DNA from: Cycas panzhihuaensis
Lineage: Eukaryota; Cycadophyta
NCBI GenBank assembly: GCA_023213395.1
Contig: CM041465.1
Coordinates: forward strand, 76,515,741 to 76,579,740
DNA: 64,000 nucleotides
Direction: 5' to 3'
Position numbers and translations under genes: made by a program. The notes below the pieces were generated by a model. It saw only the letters and a list, made by a program, of their open reading frames with translations, did no database searches and had not been told where the DNA came from. Each line of letters opens with the position of its first letter. Within the stretch, counting starts at the first letter, position 1. Below are positions 11,332-21,400 of the stretch, in pieces.

Positions 11332-12120
11332 GATGAAAGACTGACTTGATTAAAAGCATATCATTCAAAAAATTATGTATTAACTTTGAGCAGAGAAAAC
11401 TCCATCAAAACAACAATAAATTCCCTTAAATCACATATCAAAATGCCCATCTCTGATATACGATTTCAACACCTCAGACGATTTGAAAAAAAGAATAAAA
11501 GTGGTCTTAAGCCCCTTTCAAATATAAACCATAGGTCACATTAAAACTTCATATGGTCGAGGGCTAAGTTGCTAGCGGGCTAGCAGATTTTAAAACATAT
11601 CCAATACAATTAAATTTGGTTCTGACCTTGCCAAAAATATTAATCCTGCCTTATTGCCACTTGGAGTCCGCAGATTCTGAATAACGTTTCAATAAAGTTA
11701 ATTTTATTCGAGACCTTTAAAGGATATTGACTATAACTTCAAAGTTTACCTTGCCTATATTCGTGGCTTTGATTAATCCTCCTTGGTTCCTCAGGTTTCT
11801 TCCACCATCTACGACTCCTACACTTCTACGAATAGAGATTATGCAGTGACTACGGATGGAGGATCTGCTCTGTGCCTCTGTACACTGAGGTTATGTGGTG
11901 ACGACTTGTAATGGCTAATGCGGGTTGACAAATCCATGATTAATCTGCAACTATCTATTTGGTTTTGATTAGGGTTTTGTCTAAGATCTTTATAGGTGAA
12001 CAACTTCTCCTTCTACGTGCTTCTTCTTCCAGCTAAAATACACAACTTCATGCGTTTCTATGATCTTTGTTGGATGACTTATGAAGATCACCTCATACTC
12101 TTGTGTCAACTTACAGAGAT
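11332..12120. other. Element D leader portion, no gene recognised
   Basis: This lies between the gag start and the captured terpene-synthase fragment. No domain is seen on either strand. It may hold further, unrecognised parts of captured transcripts, such as untranslated sequence. Confidence 0.4.
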
Positions 12121-12673
12121 GTTTCTCCTTCTAGCAATAAAACACCACATCAAGTTGAAGGAGCCAAGTTGAACCATCTCAAGTTTGCTCGACATAGGCT
12201 TTCTTACCGTTACTTGTCGGCTGGAGCTACGTTCTCTAATCCCCAATTGTCTCTTTCCCGCATTGCATGGACAAAAAACTATATTTTGACTTTGGTGATG
12301 GATGATTTATTTGATGACGCTGGTACCATTGAGGAACACCAAAATCTAGTCGAAGCTATTACAAGGTGGGATCCGACAACAACAGATGGGCTGTTGTTAA
12401 TATTAGATAATGTGAAAGTTATTTTCTCTTTCTCGCACGAATACATTAAAAATGGCAAAACCCCATTTGTTATGGAAGCCATCTTGCTTCTTGCTCTCTA
12501 CTTTGTGGGGCCCATTCTTTTGGAACAAATCATTAGTCATCTTGACTACTAGAATGTGATTCAACTAGTATGCCTCTATAGTCAAATTCTGAACGACATT
12601 CAAAGTTCCAAGTGGGAAACCAGCTGAGGGAAGGTGATCAATTGCATGACATCATACATGAAAGAGAATCTAG
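12121..12673 (+). pseudogene. Captured class I terpene synthase fragment (diterpene/kaurene-synthase-like)
   Basis: Class I terpene synthases ionise prenyl diphosphates using Mg ions held by two acidic motifs. The frame shows, in order: an RxR block (LKFARHRLSYRYLSAGA); PQLSLSRIAWTKN; the DDxxD motif DDLFD at 12301-12315; EHQNLVEAITRWD; then ALYFVGP; and the NSE/DTE motif NDIQSSKWE at 12592-12618, with all three metal-binding positions in place. DDxxD to NSE is about 97 codons against roughly 140-150 in the family. About 45-50 codons seem to be lost near 12430, between KVIFS and HEYIKNGK. Stops at 12550, 12628 and about 12688 break it. The frame runs on through the RWD region, where plant terpene synthase genes commonly have an intron, suggesting a cDNA origin. 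Only the C-terminal catalytic part is present. Confidence 0.85.
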
Positions 12674-13011
12674 GAGAAGTTGATACTATATGAGAGGGCA
12701 GAGATCACTAATCATGAGCTGATTCCTGGTGGTCGAAATATCAGAGTTATAGAGGAAAATAAGCATGAGTATGTTGACCTTATGGCAAAACATCAACTCA
12801 CAACAACAATCCGTCCTCAGATCAAGTGCTTTTTTTGGAGGGCTTTAGTGAATTGATTTTAAGAGAGTGGATTTCTATCTTCAATGACAAGGAACTTGAA
12901 TTGTTGATTAGTGGGCTTCCTAAAATAGATTTAGATGACCTAAGAGCAAACATAGAGTATGCTGGTTATAGTGCAACATCTATTGTTTTTCAATGGTTCT
13001 AGGAGGTAGAG
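12674..13011 (+). pseudogene. Captured HECT ubiquitin-ligase fragment (UPL1/UPL2-like)
   Basis: HECT ligases take ubiquitin onto a C-terminal Cys and pass it to substrates. Starting at about 12674 the plus strand reads EKLILYERAEIT, then ELIPGGRNIRVIEENKHEYV, then TIRPQI. After a frameshift in a T-run (12830-12836) it continues [20 protein letters not shown], then [14 protein letters not shown], then QWF and a stop. These blocks match the end of the N-lobe and start of the C-lobe of plant UPL1/2 HECT domains. The catalytic Cys region lies beyond the break and is absent. The join to the terpene synthase is direct, in the same strand, with no intron or spacer, so the pair looks like a chimeric cDNA. 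Confidence 0.88.
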
Positions 13012-13203
13012 TAGAAACCTGACTTGAAAGATGAGTGGGAAGCAATTAATGCTACAGAGAGAGCAAAAGGAAAAGCTCAACTGAGGGAAAAGAAATGGCA
13101 TGAGAAATTGGAGCACATTGAGAAAGAGAAGCAAGCAAAATCAAGGAGCATTTTCAACTTCTTACACCCCCATAAGCGGCTGTACGATACAATTCACAAC
13201 TAA
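13006..13203 (+). pseudogene. Unidentified charged segment following the HECT fragment
   Basis: After a stop at 13012 an open stretch of about 62 codons reads KPDLKDEWEAINATERAKGK, then REKKWHEKLEHIEKEKQAK, then SIFNFLHPHKRLYDT. It is strongly charged and helical, with coiled-coil character, and does not match the expected continuation of a HECT C-lobe, so it may be a third captured fragment. I cannot name the family. Confidence 0.4.
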
Positions 13204-13499
13204 TCATCATTGAAAACATGATTGTGGCTCTTACAATGCTCGATGATAGATATTACTCAACCATGGATCCCTACACAAAGGTAGATGACAATCAAATCTT
13301 CATACAATAGGTATGATTTTTTTTCATAAATTTGTAAGTTAGGGTTTTACCAAACCTTAATTCTCCAAGCACAAACAAACATATAGGACAAAAAAATAGC
13401 AACATAACCTGTTATAATAACAAATTACCGAACGATAATACCTCCTAATTAATCAACAGTATGCAGAAATGGATTCGCTTTATAGGACCACACTATCTT
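13204..13499. other. Element D leader next to the primer site
   Basis: No gene is recognised. A short open plus-strand frame near 13205-13305 (MIVALTMLDDRYYSTMDPY) could belong to the preceding captured segment, but no family was identified. Confidence 0.3.
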
Positions 13500-13511
13500 G
13501 CTTTAATACCA
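13500..13511 (-). promoter_or_regulatory. Primer-binding site of element D
   Basis: The minus strand reads TGGTATTAAAGC directly next to the LTR, against the canonical initiator-Met site TGGTATCAGAGC. It sets the direction of the element and marks the inner end of the 5' LTR. Confidence 0.8.
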
Positions 13512-13875
13512 TGTTGAAATATACAAAGAGATTATCTAATATACAAGAACCATAAAGCAAATAACATGAACATAATATGATAATATTAACTCATAATGAA
13601 AGAGATTACCTCACAATGTCTCCATACTAACAATACTATCATAATGGACTCCAACTTTACTCGATATCCTCTATTCTACCTAACCACTTATTTATACATC
13701 ATAGGTGGGAGAGAGTAGTATGACTTGTGTTGCATGTGAGATAAATGTCCTCCAATACAACCAACTACATAACACCTATTTATTGACCAATAGCCTAATG
13801 ACCACTTAATTGCATATGTGTGCATTACCCCTAAATACATTGGGACACATACACATTAAACATTATCCTCTAATA
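13512..13875 (-). repeat. 5' LTR of element D
   Basis: The plus-strand copy starts TGTTGAAATATACAAAG and ends ATTATCCTCTAATA, matching 9694-10053. It would hold the promoter that transcribes leftward through the captured segment in antisense. Confidence 0.9.
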
Positions 13876-13880
13876 TTGGA

Positions 13881-14424
13881 GTCACTGTATCCAACCAATT
13901 TTATTGCATCATTTTTAGCATAAATAAGTTCAAGACCAGAAGTGCCTTTTAGACACTTAAGTACTCCTTTTGCTCCTCTTCAATGTGATATTTTAGGATC
14001 TTGCATGTATTTGAAGATTACACCTACAAAATATGAGATATTTAGTCTAGTGGCAATAAGATAAATTAGACTACCAACTAGTTATCTATAAAAAATTGCA
14101 TTGACTAGAGTGACTTCTATATCTTGAGTTAGAATACATCTTGTTTCCATTAGTGTTGCGCAGTTGTTGCAATCTTCCATCTTGAATTTTTTTAGAAGAT
14201 TCTTTGTATACTTGATTTGTGAAATGGTGATTGAATCCTCCTTTTGTTTTACTTTTATACTAATATGATAACTCAGAAGGCCTAAATCAGTCATTTCAAA
14301 TCCCTTTTCTAGTTAAGCTTTTATGACTGTAATGGACTCTATATCACTTCCTATAAGATTCATGTCATTTACATAAACAACAATTATGATAATCAATCCT
14401 TTGTTGATATTTGGTGTGAAGTGT
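13881..14424 (-). pseudogene. Copia A reverse transcriptase fragment
   Basis: The minus strand reads IIIIVVYVNDMNLIGSD, the copia YVDD box with the first Asp replaced by Asn. It continues LEKGFEMTDLGLLSYHISIK, then ISQIKYTKNLLKKFKMEDC, all standard copia RT C-terminal blocks, and then KLVGYSDS, the start of RNase H at the edge of element D. A stop lies after ITVIKA. The N-terminal half of RT is missing because of the deletion that joins it to gag at 14424. Confidence 0.8.
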
Positions 14425-15097
14425 CTAACTGTGACCCTTGAAGGAACGTTGTCCTTGTCCTCGAGTTCCTAAGCTGAGTTTAGACAAGAATGCTTCTTCA
14501 ATTTCTAATTCTTCCTCATATCTTTTATTGTTTTGTTCCAATCTTAGCAGAAGACCAGTCAAAGTTTCAAGAGTCATTGTTACAATTTGATTGTTATTGG
14601 TTATCATATTTACCATATTATCGAATGGATTTGGAAGCTTGTTGACAATCATTTGTACAAGTTTTAATTTTGGAAGATTTGTTCCATCATTAACCAAATC
14701 ATTTTTCATGGATGTAATTTTATGAACAAATTTAGAAACACTCTTTTTCTTTCATATGTAGTTTATACAGTTCTTCTTTTAATGCTACTATTTTGGCTTC
14801 ATTCTTCTGACTATAAAGATTTGCATACACCTTCTAGATTTCTTTAGAGGAGTTCATACCTTCAACACATAATAATAAGGAGTCTAAAATTGACAACTTT
14901 AATGTTATTACACTAGAATTATTCCCATCATACTAAATGGGTTGGTCAATAGCATTAATCGACTTTTTCTCTTTCCTAGTAGCTATATCCTAAGCATTTT
15001 TTGCTCTTAGAAGACACTCAATTTTAATCTTCCAAACATGATAATTCAACGTAGAAAGTTTATCTTGTTCACTCAAAACTAGAACAAAGGAGGCCAT
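14425..15097 (-). pseudogene. Copia A gag remnant
   Basis: The minus-strand ATG at 15095-15097 opens MASFVLVLSEQDKLSTLN. It runs through YHVWKIKIECLLRAKNA, the copia gag entry block, with stops after KNA and elsewhere. The last 94 codons (14425-14709) are open and contain LPNPFDNMVNMI and a Glu-rich segment typical of UBN2-type gag. The frame then meets RT sequence, so the zinc-knuckle end, protease and integrase are lost. Confidence 0.7.
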
Positions 15098-15811
15098 CTT
15101 AAAAAAAGAAATAGACAGATGTTAACAAAATAGGCTTCAAGTCCTGAGACTGACTGACTATATGGCTATATAGAAATTTGTACGAACGTGCAGGTGTATG
15201 GACTGGGATGAAACTGGGTGCAAATAAAAGGTCTCAAAACATAGATTTTGAATATGTAAAAAATTTTGGATCTTTTCTAGTTTTCTCAAAATTTGGTTCA
15301 AAAGCAGAGATGTGCGACTAGGATTTTTTTGAGAAAAACTCTTATAAATTAATGAGTCTTTTGTTAAACTCTTTGAAATTGCATGCAAAATGTTTGTAAT
15401 AGTCAGAGGAAGATATTCATATAGGTTTTAGTTGGATTATTGAGCAAATCGAAAGAAATCTATAAATATATCCTGAAACCTGTGTGCAACTGAAAATCGA
15501 GCAAAACACTATGAAAATGACCAAATTTTGAGTTGAATCTTTGGAAAGAAATGTACTCCTCAAAATAATCCTGTTGGTCAAATTTTGGAAAAATCTAGGC
15601 ACTTTGAAAAATTAAAAATTTCAAGCCTATACAAAACCATATAGTTCTATATTGTAGTTCGTACACATTCGTACTATTTGTACTATGCAGAAGAAAAAAT
15701 ATTTTTTCTTCAATGTCTTCTACCTTCTTCAATATCTTCTTTGAGACTCATGAAAAATAGTGATCACAAGAGTTTTTTTGGTCGTATCTCGAAAAACCCT
15801 ATCAGAACTCC
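15098..15811 (-). other. Copia A leader
   Basis: Untranslated leader between primer site and gag. It is T-rich on the plus strand with no recognisable protein. Confidence 0.5.
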
Positions 15812-15824
15812 TACTCTAATACCA
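15812..15824 (-). promoter_or_regulatory. Primer-binding site of copia A
   Basis: The minus strand reads TGGTATTAGAGTAGG next to the right LTR, one to two transitions from the initiator-Met site. Confidence 0.7.
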
Positions 15825-16027
15825 TTGAATGAACATTCGTAGAATGAGAATGGTTCATTGATTATTTTAGAGATGACCTCTTAATAAGTACAAAGAGATT
15901 TAGTATCCACTTACTACATGTAAGCCATTTGTCATCTTTACAACAAAGAGGGACTACCACATAACCCTCATTAATAACTATACAATATAATGTACATTAA
16001 TATTTTAGATACAATATTATTCTAATA
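15825..16027 (-). repeat. 5' LTR of copia A
   Basis: It aligns with 9040-9245: the GTACAAAGAGATTTAGTA block, ACTACATGTAAGCCA and the ATTATTCTAATA end are shared. It begins just after the primer site. Confidence 0.78.
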
Positions 16028-16591
16028 GACAAGGCACCAATAGAGGAGAGGAGAAACCTTGATTGAGAAGAAACAATAAGTTTAGAGAGCATGAACAACA
16101 TTAAGGAGAAGGAAAGGAAGTTTTTAAGGCACAATTAGAGATTATTTTAATAGAAAGTTCTTTAACACCTCTCTAGAACTAGGAGGTAATACATTTCTAA
16201 TAACGACACCGCTAGTTATGTAAATATAAGAAGTAGACACTACAATATATTTCAAAACTTCACTAAATAATCCCTTGTTTAAGGTCCATAGAGAATGTGA
16301 ACCAATATTGGAAGCAAGTGCACTAATTGGGAGAACACCCATAGTTACTATGCCTATTTTGAATACACAAGGCATGAATATGCTACCAAAGATGGCAAAT
16401 CCAATGCCATCGATAATTTACTAAAATGACAATGCCTTGAACCACCTAATGTTTAACTATGCCATAGAAGTGGCATGGCACGTCTATCTTTTTAAGAACA
16501 CGATGGTAGTTAGATAAATAAAAAAATGAAGATGATATAAAATGTCAATTCACATGCATGTTAAAGAAGTACGATTAATATGGGACAAAAA
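16028..16591 (+). other. Fragment of the old plus-strand element between two insertions
   Basis: This lies between the right end of copia A and the left end of the chromovirus. The plus strand gives short broken frames with no family match. Its last bases (reading VRLIWDK in one frame) join in reading phase to sequence right of 22786 when the chromovirus is removed, which supports continuity only weakly. Confidence 0.35.
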
Positions 16592-16857
16592 TGTTATGGT
16601 CTACAAGGACTAGTAGTATCACACACTAGGTTGAATAGACAAATATCTAATAAATAATAATAATAGAGTAAAATAATGAATACTACTATTGAAAGGATTT
16701 CCTCTTCAAGGCAAGGGCTCTTCTAGGTTCACTCCAACTTTTGAATGTCCACAAGTTAGCAATTGTTCCAAAGAAAATAACTTGATGCCTTAGACTTTGC
16801 CAAAGTCTCCTTTAAATACTTGGGAATGGGTCCCAAGGGGTATGCTAGTATGTAAGA
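16592..16857 (-). repeat. 3' LTR of gypsy 2
   Basis: The plus strand starts TGTTATGGTCTACAAGG and ends TGTAAGA. It pairs with 22512-22786; shared blocks include TTAGACTTTGCCAAAGTCTC. A run of 17 A bases follows shortly after, at about 16867-16883. Confidence 0.82.
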
Positions 16858-16924
16858 AGTCCATCCAAAAAAAAAAAAAAAAAGCTAAAAGATGCTTTAC
16901 TGTCAAAGCATTAGAACTTGCAAG

Positions 16925-18110
16925 TTCCATTGGTATTAGTTGTAATCTTTGCAGATTACATCTTTAATATCTATATCATTCCATTTTGATAGGTATTCCT
17001 TGATTTGTCTATTTTGTAGTTACTTCGTCCAACTGTTGATGATGCTTTTAGGTTCCATAATGAAGGATCATTCTTCGTCTAACTCTAATAGGGAGGTTTG
17101 AGTAATGATCTTGTCTCCAAATGTATTTTTTAAATAGGATATGTAAAAAACATTGTGTATTTTACCATTTGGTAGGTAGAGTTGGTGAGCCACTTCACTA
17201 ATTTTCCTTTGTACCTAAACTGGTCCATAGAACTTGGATTGGAGCTTATATTTCCTAGATTTTCTTATTGATGGCTTATTTATAGGGTTGCAGTCTTAAA
17301 AATACCCAATTACACATTGCAAATTATCTTTTAGAACAATGTAAATCCTATTGTTCTTTCATTCTATTTCTTGTAATATTTAGATTATCCTTGAGGCTGT
17401 GAAGAATGTCTTCCATTTTTTTCCATTTGCTCTTACTATTGAGGCCTTGAACTAAATAACAATGTGAATTAAAGATGATGGGGCATACCCATAGAGTAAT
17501 TTGAAAGGTGACATTTGTGCTGCTATGTGATATGTAGTATTATACCACTATTTTGCTAAACATAACCATTTGTGCTAGTGGGGCATTTTATTTTATTTGA
17601 AACATTCAAGGTATCCTTTCAAACATTTATTTTCAACTTCCATTTGACCATCTGTTTGAGGATGGTATGTAGTACTTATGGTTAATTTGGCCCCCACTAA
17701 GTTGAATGTTTCTTTCTAGAAATTGTTCATGAATTTTGTATCATGATCACTCATAATGACCTTTGGGAATTCATGTAGCTAGTGGATTTTTTTTAGAAGG
17801 ATGTCTACAGTTTGGTTAGCCTTAAAAGTTTTGATTGTTTTCCCTTGAAGTGCACATACTTTGTAACTCAATTGACTACCATCATTATTGCATTCTTGCC
17901 TTTTGAGTTAGGCGAGCTGATAATAAAATCAATGTATATTTCTTCTTCTTTTCTCTCAGGAATGTGCAATGACTGAAGGAGACTTGGGATTTTAATTGTC
18001 TCATACTTGTTCCTCAGGCAAGTATCACATTCTACCATGAATTGATAGACATATTTCTTTAACACCTTCTAAAGAAAAGATTATTTACTTCTTCTATAAG
18101 GTTTGTCTAT
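16925..18110 (-). pseudogene. Gypsy 2 integrase with C-terminal chromodomain
   Basis: At 17868-18065 the minus strand encodes VYQFMVECDTCLRNKYETIK, the end of the zinc-binding domain with its CxxC pair. SLHIPERKEEEIYIDFIIS follows, holding the first catalytic Asp of the integrase core. At 17060-17250 the C-terminal part reads RKISEVAHQLYLPNGKIHNV and YISYLK. At 16930-17050 a chromodomain is seen: FIMEPKSIINSW, then RQIKEYLSKWNDIDI. Chromodomains of this kind steer integration towards particular chromatin marks. Stops occur within the chromodomain and elsewhere, so it is inactive. Confidence 0.78.
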
Positions 18111-18369
18111 CCCTACATGTCCAGTAATATGGGTGGAATGACATTCTTGTAGCATTATACTTTTAAATGTGGGTGTGGGTGTGGGTGTTGAATAGATTTG
18201 ATCGTTTTGTATTAGAGAGTGTTGTTTTCCCATTCAAATCTCTTATCTTGTGTTGGTGCATCATTTTATAATTGTTGAATAATCTCTTGGGTTTGTGGAT
18301 CCTTTGTATATTCTTATTGCATTTTGGTGATCCAAGCGGAAGCTATTACAGACATGGCACATAATGTGT

Positions 18370-19620
18370 GTCTTTGTCTTTTTGTTATAGCCCATCTATA
18401 ACAACATTCTCTTTACCCCTCTTATAAATTATTTCAAAATCAAAGTTTTGTAATTAGCTCACACACCTCTATTACTGTTCTTATAGAATTAGCTATTTCA
18501 GAAAATATTTAAGACTATTGTGATCTATTTTAGTTTGGAATTTGTTACAAATTAAATATTGCCACCATTTTTTAATTGTATAGATAATGGCTAATATATC
18601 ATTTTCATATATGTGTTGGGATTTCTCATTCACCTTGAATTTGTGACTCTCATATACAATGGGTCAATCATTATGCATTAGGATGACTCCCAATTCTTCT
18701 TCTGATATGTTACACCCCAAAACAGGAGGTTGTTTGGAGTTTAGCATAGTAAGAACATGTGAAGTCTTTATTTTATTTTTTGAGGTCATTGAATGGTTTA
18801 TTGATTTGATCATCCTATTTGAATACATCCCTTTTGGTTAGGTCCAAAAGGGGAGCAGTTGTATGACCATATCCCTTGATAAGTCTATTGTAAAAACCTA
18901 TTACCCCTTAAAATCCTTTCACTTTTGTTACATTTGCCAAAGTGGGGTAGTCCAACATTGTGTGAATTTTCCTTGGATCCATTTTGATCCCTTCCCTTGA
19001 GATGATGTGGCCTAGGTATTCCACCTCCCGTCTCTTAAAAGTGCCTTAGCTTTATTGGAAAAAAGAGCATTGTCTTAGAGGGTTTATGGTACTTGCTTGA
19101 CATGTAGTAGGTGCTCTTCCCAATATTTGTTGTAGATTAAGATATAATCAAAGAAAACCAACATAAATTTTTGAATATATAAGTGAAGCACCTTATTCAT
19201 GGCAGTTTGAAAGGTAGTAAGTGCATTTGTCAAACTAAAAGGCATAATTTTGGACTCATAGTTTCCTTCATAAGTGTGGAAAGCCACTTTTTCTATCTCT
19301 TGCACCATTATTCAGATTTGATAATATTTTGATCTCAAATCAATTTTTGTAAAGAATTGGGCACCATGTAACTTTTCTATGAGATTATTGATGTGTAGGA
19401 TCGAAAATTGATTTTTAATGGTAGTTTTATCTAGCAACATATAATCAACACACACTTTGAATGATCCATCTTTTTTGGGTACTAGGGTGACTAGTGCCAT
19501 GGAAAGGCTTTTGTTAGGTACAACTGCACCTTGCTTAAGTAGTTCATGTGTTAATTCTTTTTATGACCACCTTGTGATGGTGTGGGTATTAAAAGGGTCA
19601 CACATTAATTGGTGTTGTTC
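18370..19620 (-). pseudogene. Gypsy 2 reverse transcriptase and RNase H
   Basis: At 19312-19500 the minus strand reads VTLVPKKDGSFKVCVDYMLL, then GAQFFTKIDLRSKYYQI. At 19084-19308 it continues with TYEGNYESKIMPFSLTNA, then MLVFFDYILIY. The last is the YxDD box with the second Asp changed to Tyr. RNase H follows leftward to about 18370 in broken frames. Family and order are clear; the enzyme is inactivated by the active-site change and by stops. Confidence 0.8.
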
Positions 19621-20365
19621 CTAATTCTACATTGCATGTGCTCTATCCCCTTTCTTGAGTTGATGCATTAGGAATTTCTTTGAAAACTCGAGTATTTTTG
19701 TAATAATGATCTCATATTTGGATGGTTATCCATGCTTTTTAGCAGTATAATTGCATAACAACTAATGGCACATGTCCAAGTTCAATCCTTCAATATTTTC
19801 TCCATGCAATGTGAAGATACCTCTTAACTAGGTGGCCTGGGTGGAGCTTGCAACATATATTTCTTACCCTTATTGTAGAATTTCATAAACAACTTATTAT
19901 AGTTCATTACAATTGGGCTCAAAGTCCTTAACCATTGCACTCTTAGTATGACATCAACTCCTACTATAATTGTAGACATTAATGATTATAGTGTATAATC
20001 AAACATTGACAAGGATACCTTTGGACTTAAACCACTGCATGGCATGGTCTTCCATCATATTATGGTCACCTAGAATTGCTTAAGTGGTGGAATATGAAGT
20101 TTGGCCTACTTAACTATCTATTAGTTAATTAAGTTATGTGTACTCATGTCATTGATTAGGAATATTACCCTAGTGTTTTTTATTGTTCCCTCAAGAAGTA
20201 AGGTCTAGGGTCATGTAAAGTCCCCTATCATGGTTTTTAGTGAGATTTCCATGCATGGGGTGTCTTATTCTTCCTCTAAAACTAGGTCTTCCATGATCTA
20301 TTTGTTGTTGTTGGTTGGATCAATTGTTTCCACTTCTACCATGGGTTGATCCTTCTCCAACATAT
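19621..20365 (-). pseudogene. Gypsy 2 protease region, heavily degraded
   Basis: By position between RT and the gag knuckle this should encode the aspartic protease. I could not find a clear D-S/T-G box, so this is an assignment by context only. Confidence 0.35.
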
Positions 20366-21400
20366 ATATTTTTTTGGATTGAATGTTTGGGAAGCATGAA
20401 TGGTTCTTACTTCATTTTTCTCTGCACTTGAAACATGTGCCTTGTTTAAAATGTTCCACTCTCAATGATAATTTTGCCTTTTAGGTAGGTCTTGGGACTT
20501 GTGATGCAAGTATTGCCCATAAGATGCCCCTGTACTTCTTGTTGTCCCTTGTTGGTTGTAACATCTTGAAATTTGTCCATACCTTGACTTCCATATTTTG
20601 AGTCTATACCATTATTTTCCTAAGATTAGTGGTCATTAAGGCTTTTAATTTAAATCAAATGCTTTCTTTTAAGCTTCCTAGATATATTTTCAACAAGAGA
20701 TTTTACTTTGTTTCATTATGTAATATGCTTTGCAAAGTCTAAAATTCTTTCATGTATTGTTGTACCAGCCCTAATTGTTACAACCTATGGAGCTTTGAGT
20801 AAAAGCCTTGGTCCCATGTATCTTCATAGCACTCATAAATTGCAAGTTTAAAGAAAACTTAGTTGAAATTTATCGTATTCTCATAGTCTTGGTACCACCA
20901 TGTGAATTGATATAATGTTCTATTTCTCAAATGCAAAGACCCAAAAAAATATTTTCCTTTTCAAAGTAGGATTGAATTTCAAAATATCTTACTACCTCTG
21001 TTAGCTATGCATGCACATCTTAATTCTTGTATAGAACAAAACATTATAAATGAATGTTCATGTTCTTAATAATTGAGCCTTATGTTCCTTGAGACTCCTT
21101 TGATCGATTTTCCTCCTTGAAAGTTTGATCTCCCCTTGACGAGCCTTCCTCTTTTTTTGGTTGATGGGATTTATCCACACTTTAAGCTAGTCTGAATATG
21201 TCTATTAAGAGTTCATTTATTGTATCTTTGTAGTCTCACGACTACCTATGCAGTTTGTTGAAGCTCCTTAATTTGTTTAAAATATTTGTCATATTTTTAA
21301 GCCATGTCTTTATGTGTGGGGGAAGTGTTGTGTTGTACAAGGTGGAGCAGTCTCTACTTTCTAGGTGTTAGATTTTGAATGGATCTCTAACATGGTCTAT
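20366..21400 (-). pseudogene. Gypsy 2 gag remnant with chromovirus zinc knuckle
   Basis: Near 20370-20440 the minus strand reads GTCFKCREK, a stop, then SKNHSC. This is the C-x2-C-x7-H-x-C knuckle typical of plant chromoviruses, with Trp replaced by a stop codon. Upstream to about 21400 the gag body is broken by many stops and is identified only by position. Confidence 0.55.

Larger units (their letters stand above)
9694..13875 (-). mobile_element. Element D: non-autonomous LTR element carrying captured host-gene fragments
   Basis: A 4.18-kb element with 360-bp and 364-bp LTRs (9694-10053 and 13512-13875), inserted in the RNase H of copia A. The primer site next to the right LTR is TGGTATTAAAGCAAG on the minus strand, an initiator-Met type site with two transitions. 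The purine tract AGGAAGG abuts the left LTR. Together these fix its transcription as leftward. It encodes a copia-type gag (10471-11331) and no protease, integrase or RT. Between primer site and gag lies a roughly 2.2-kb segment. There the plus strand, antisense to the element, encodes a terpene-synthase fragment (12121-12673) joined to a HECT-domain fragment (12674-13011) and an unidentified charged segment (13006-13203). It would depend on enzymes from other elements to move. Confidence 0.85.
9040..16027 (-). mobile_element. Copia A: degenerate Ty1/copia element with internal deletion and a nested insertion
   Basis: The ends are about 205-bp LTRs at 9040-9245 and 15825-16027. Both contain GTACAAAGAGATTTAGTA-like and ACTACATGTAAGCCA blocks. 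The minus-strand primer site is TGGTATTAGAGTAGG, next to the right LTR, and a short purine tract (AAGAGATAG) adjoins the left LTR. Read right to left it has leader, gag (14425-15097), RT (13881-14424) and RNase H (9246-9693). RT is followed directly by gag, so protease and integrase have been deleted near 14424. A 4.2-kb second element (9694-13875) sits within the RT-RNase H boundary. Target duplications of copia A could not be made out. Confidence 0.8.

Noticed and set aside
12121-13011. Intact host terpene synthase or ubiquitin-ligase gene
   Set aside because: Only C-terminal parts are present, with stops and a frameshift, inside an LTR element. They are captured fragments.
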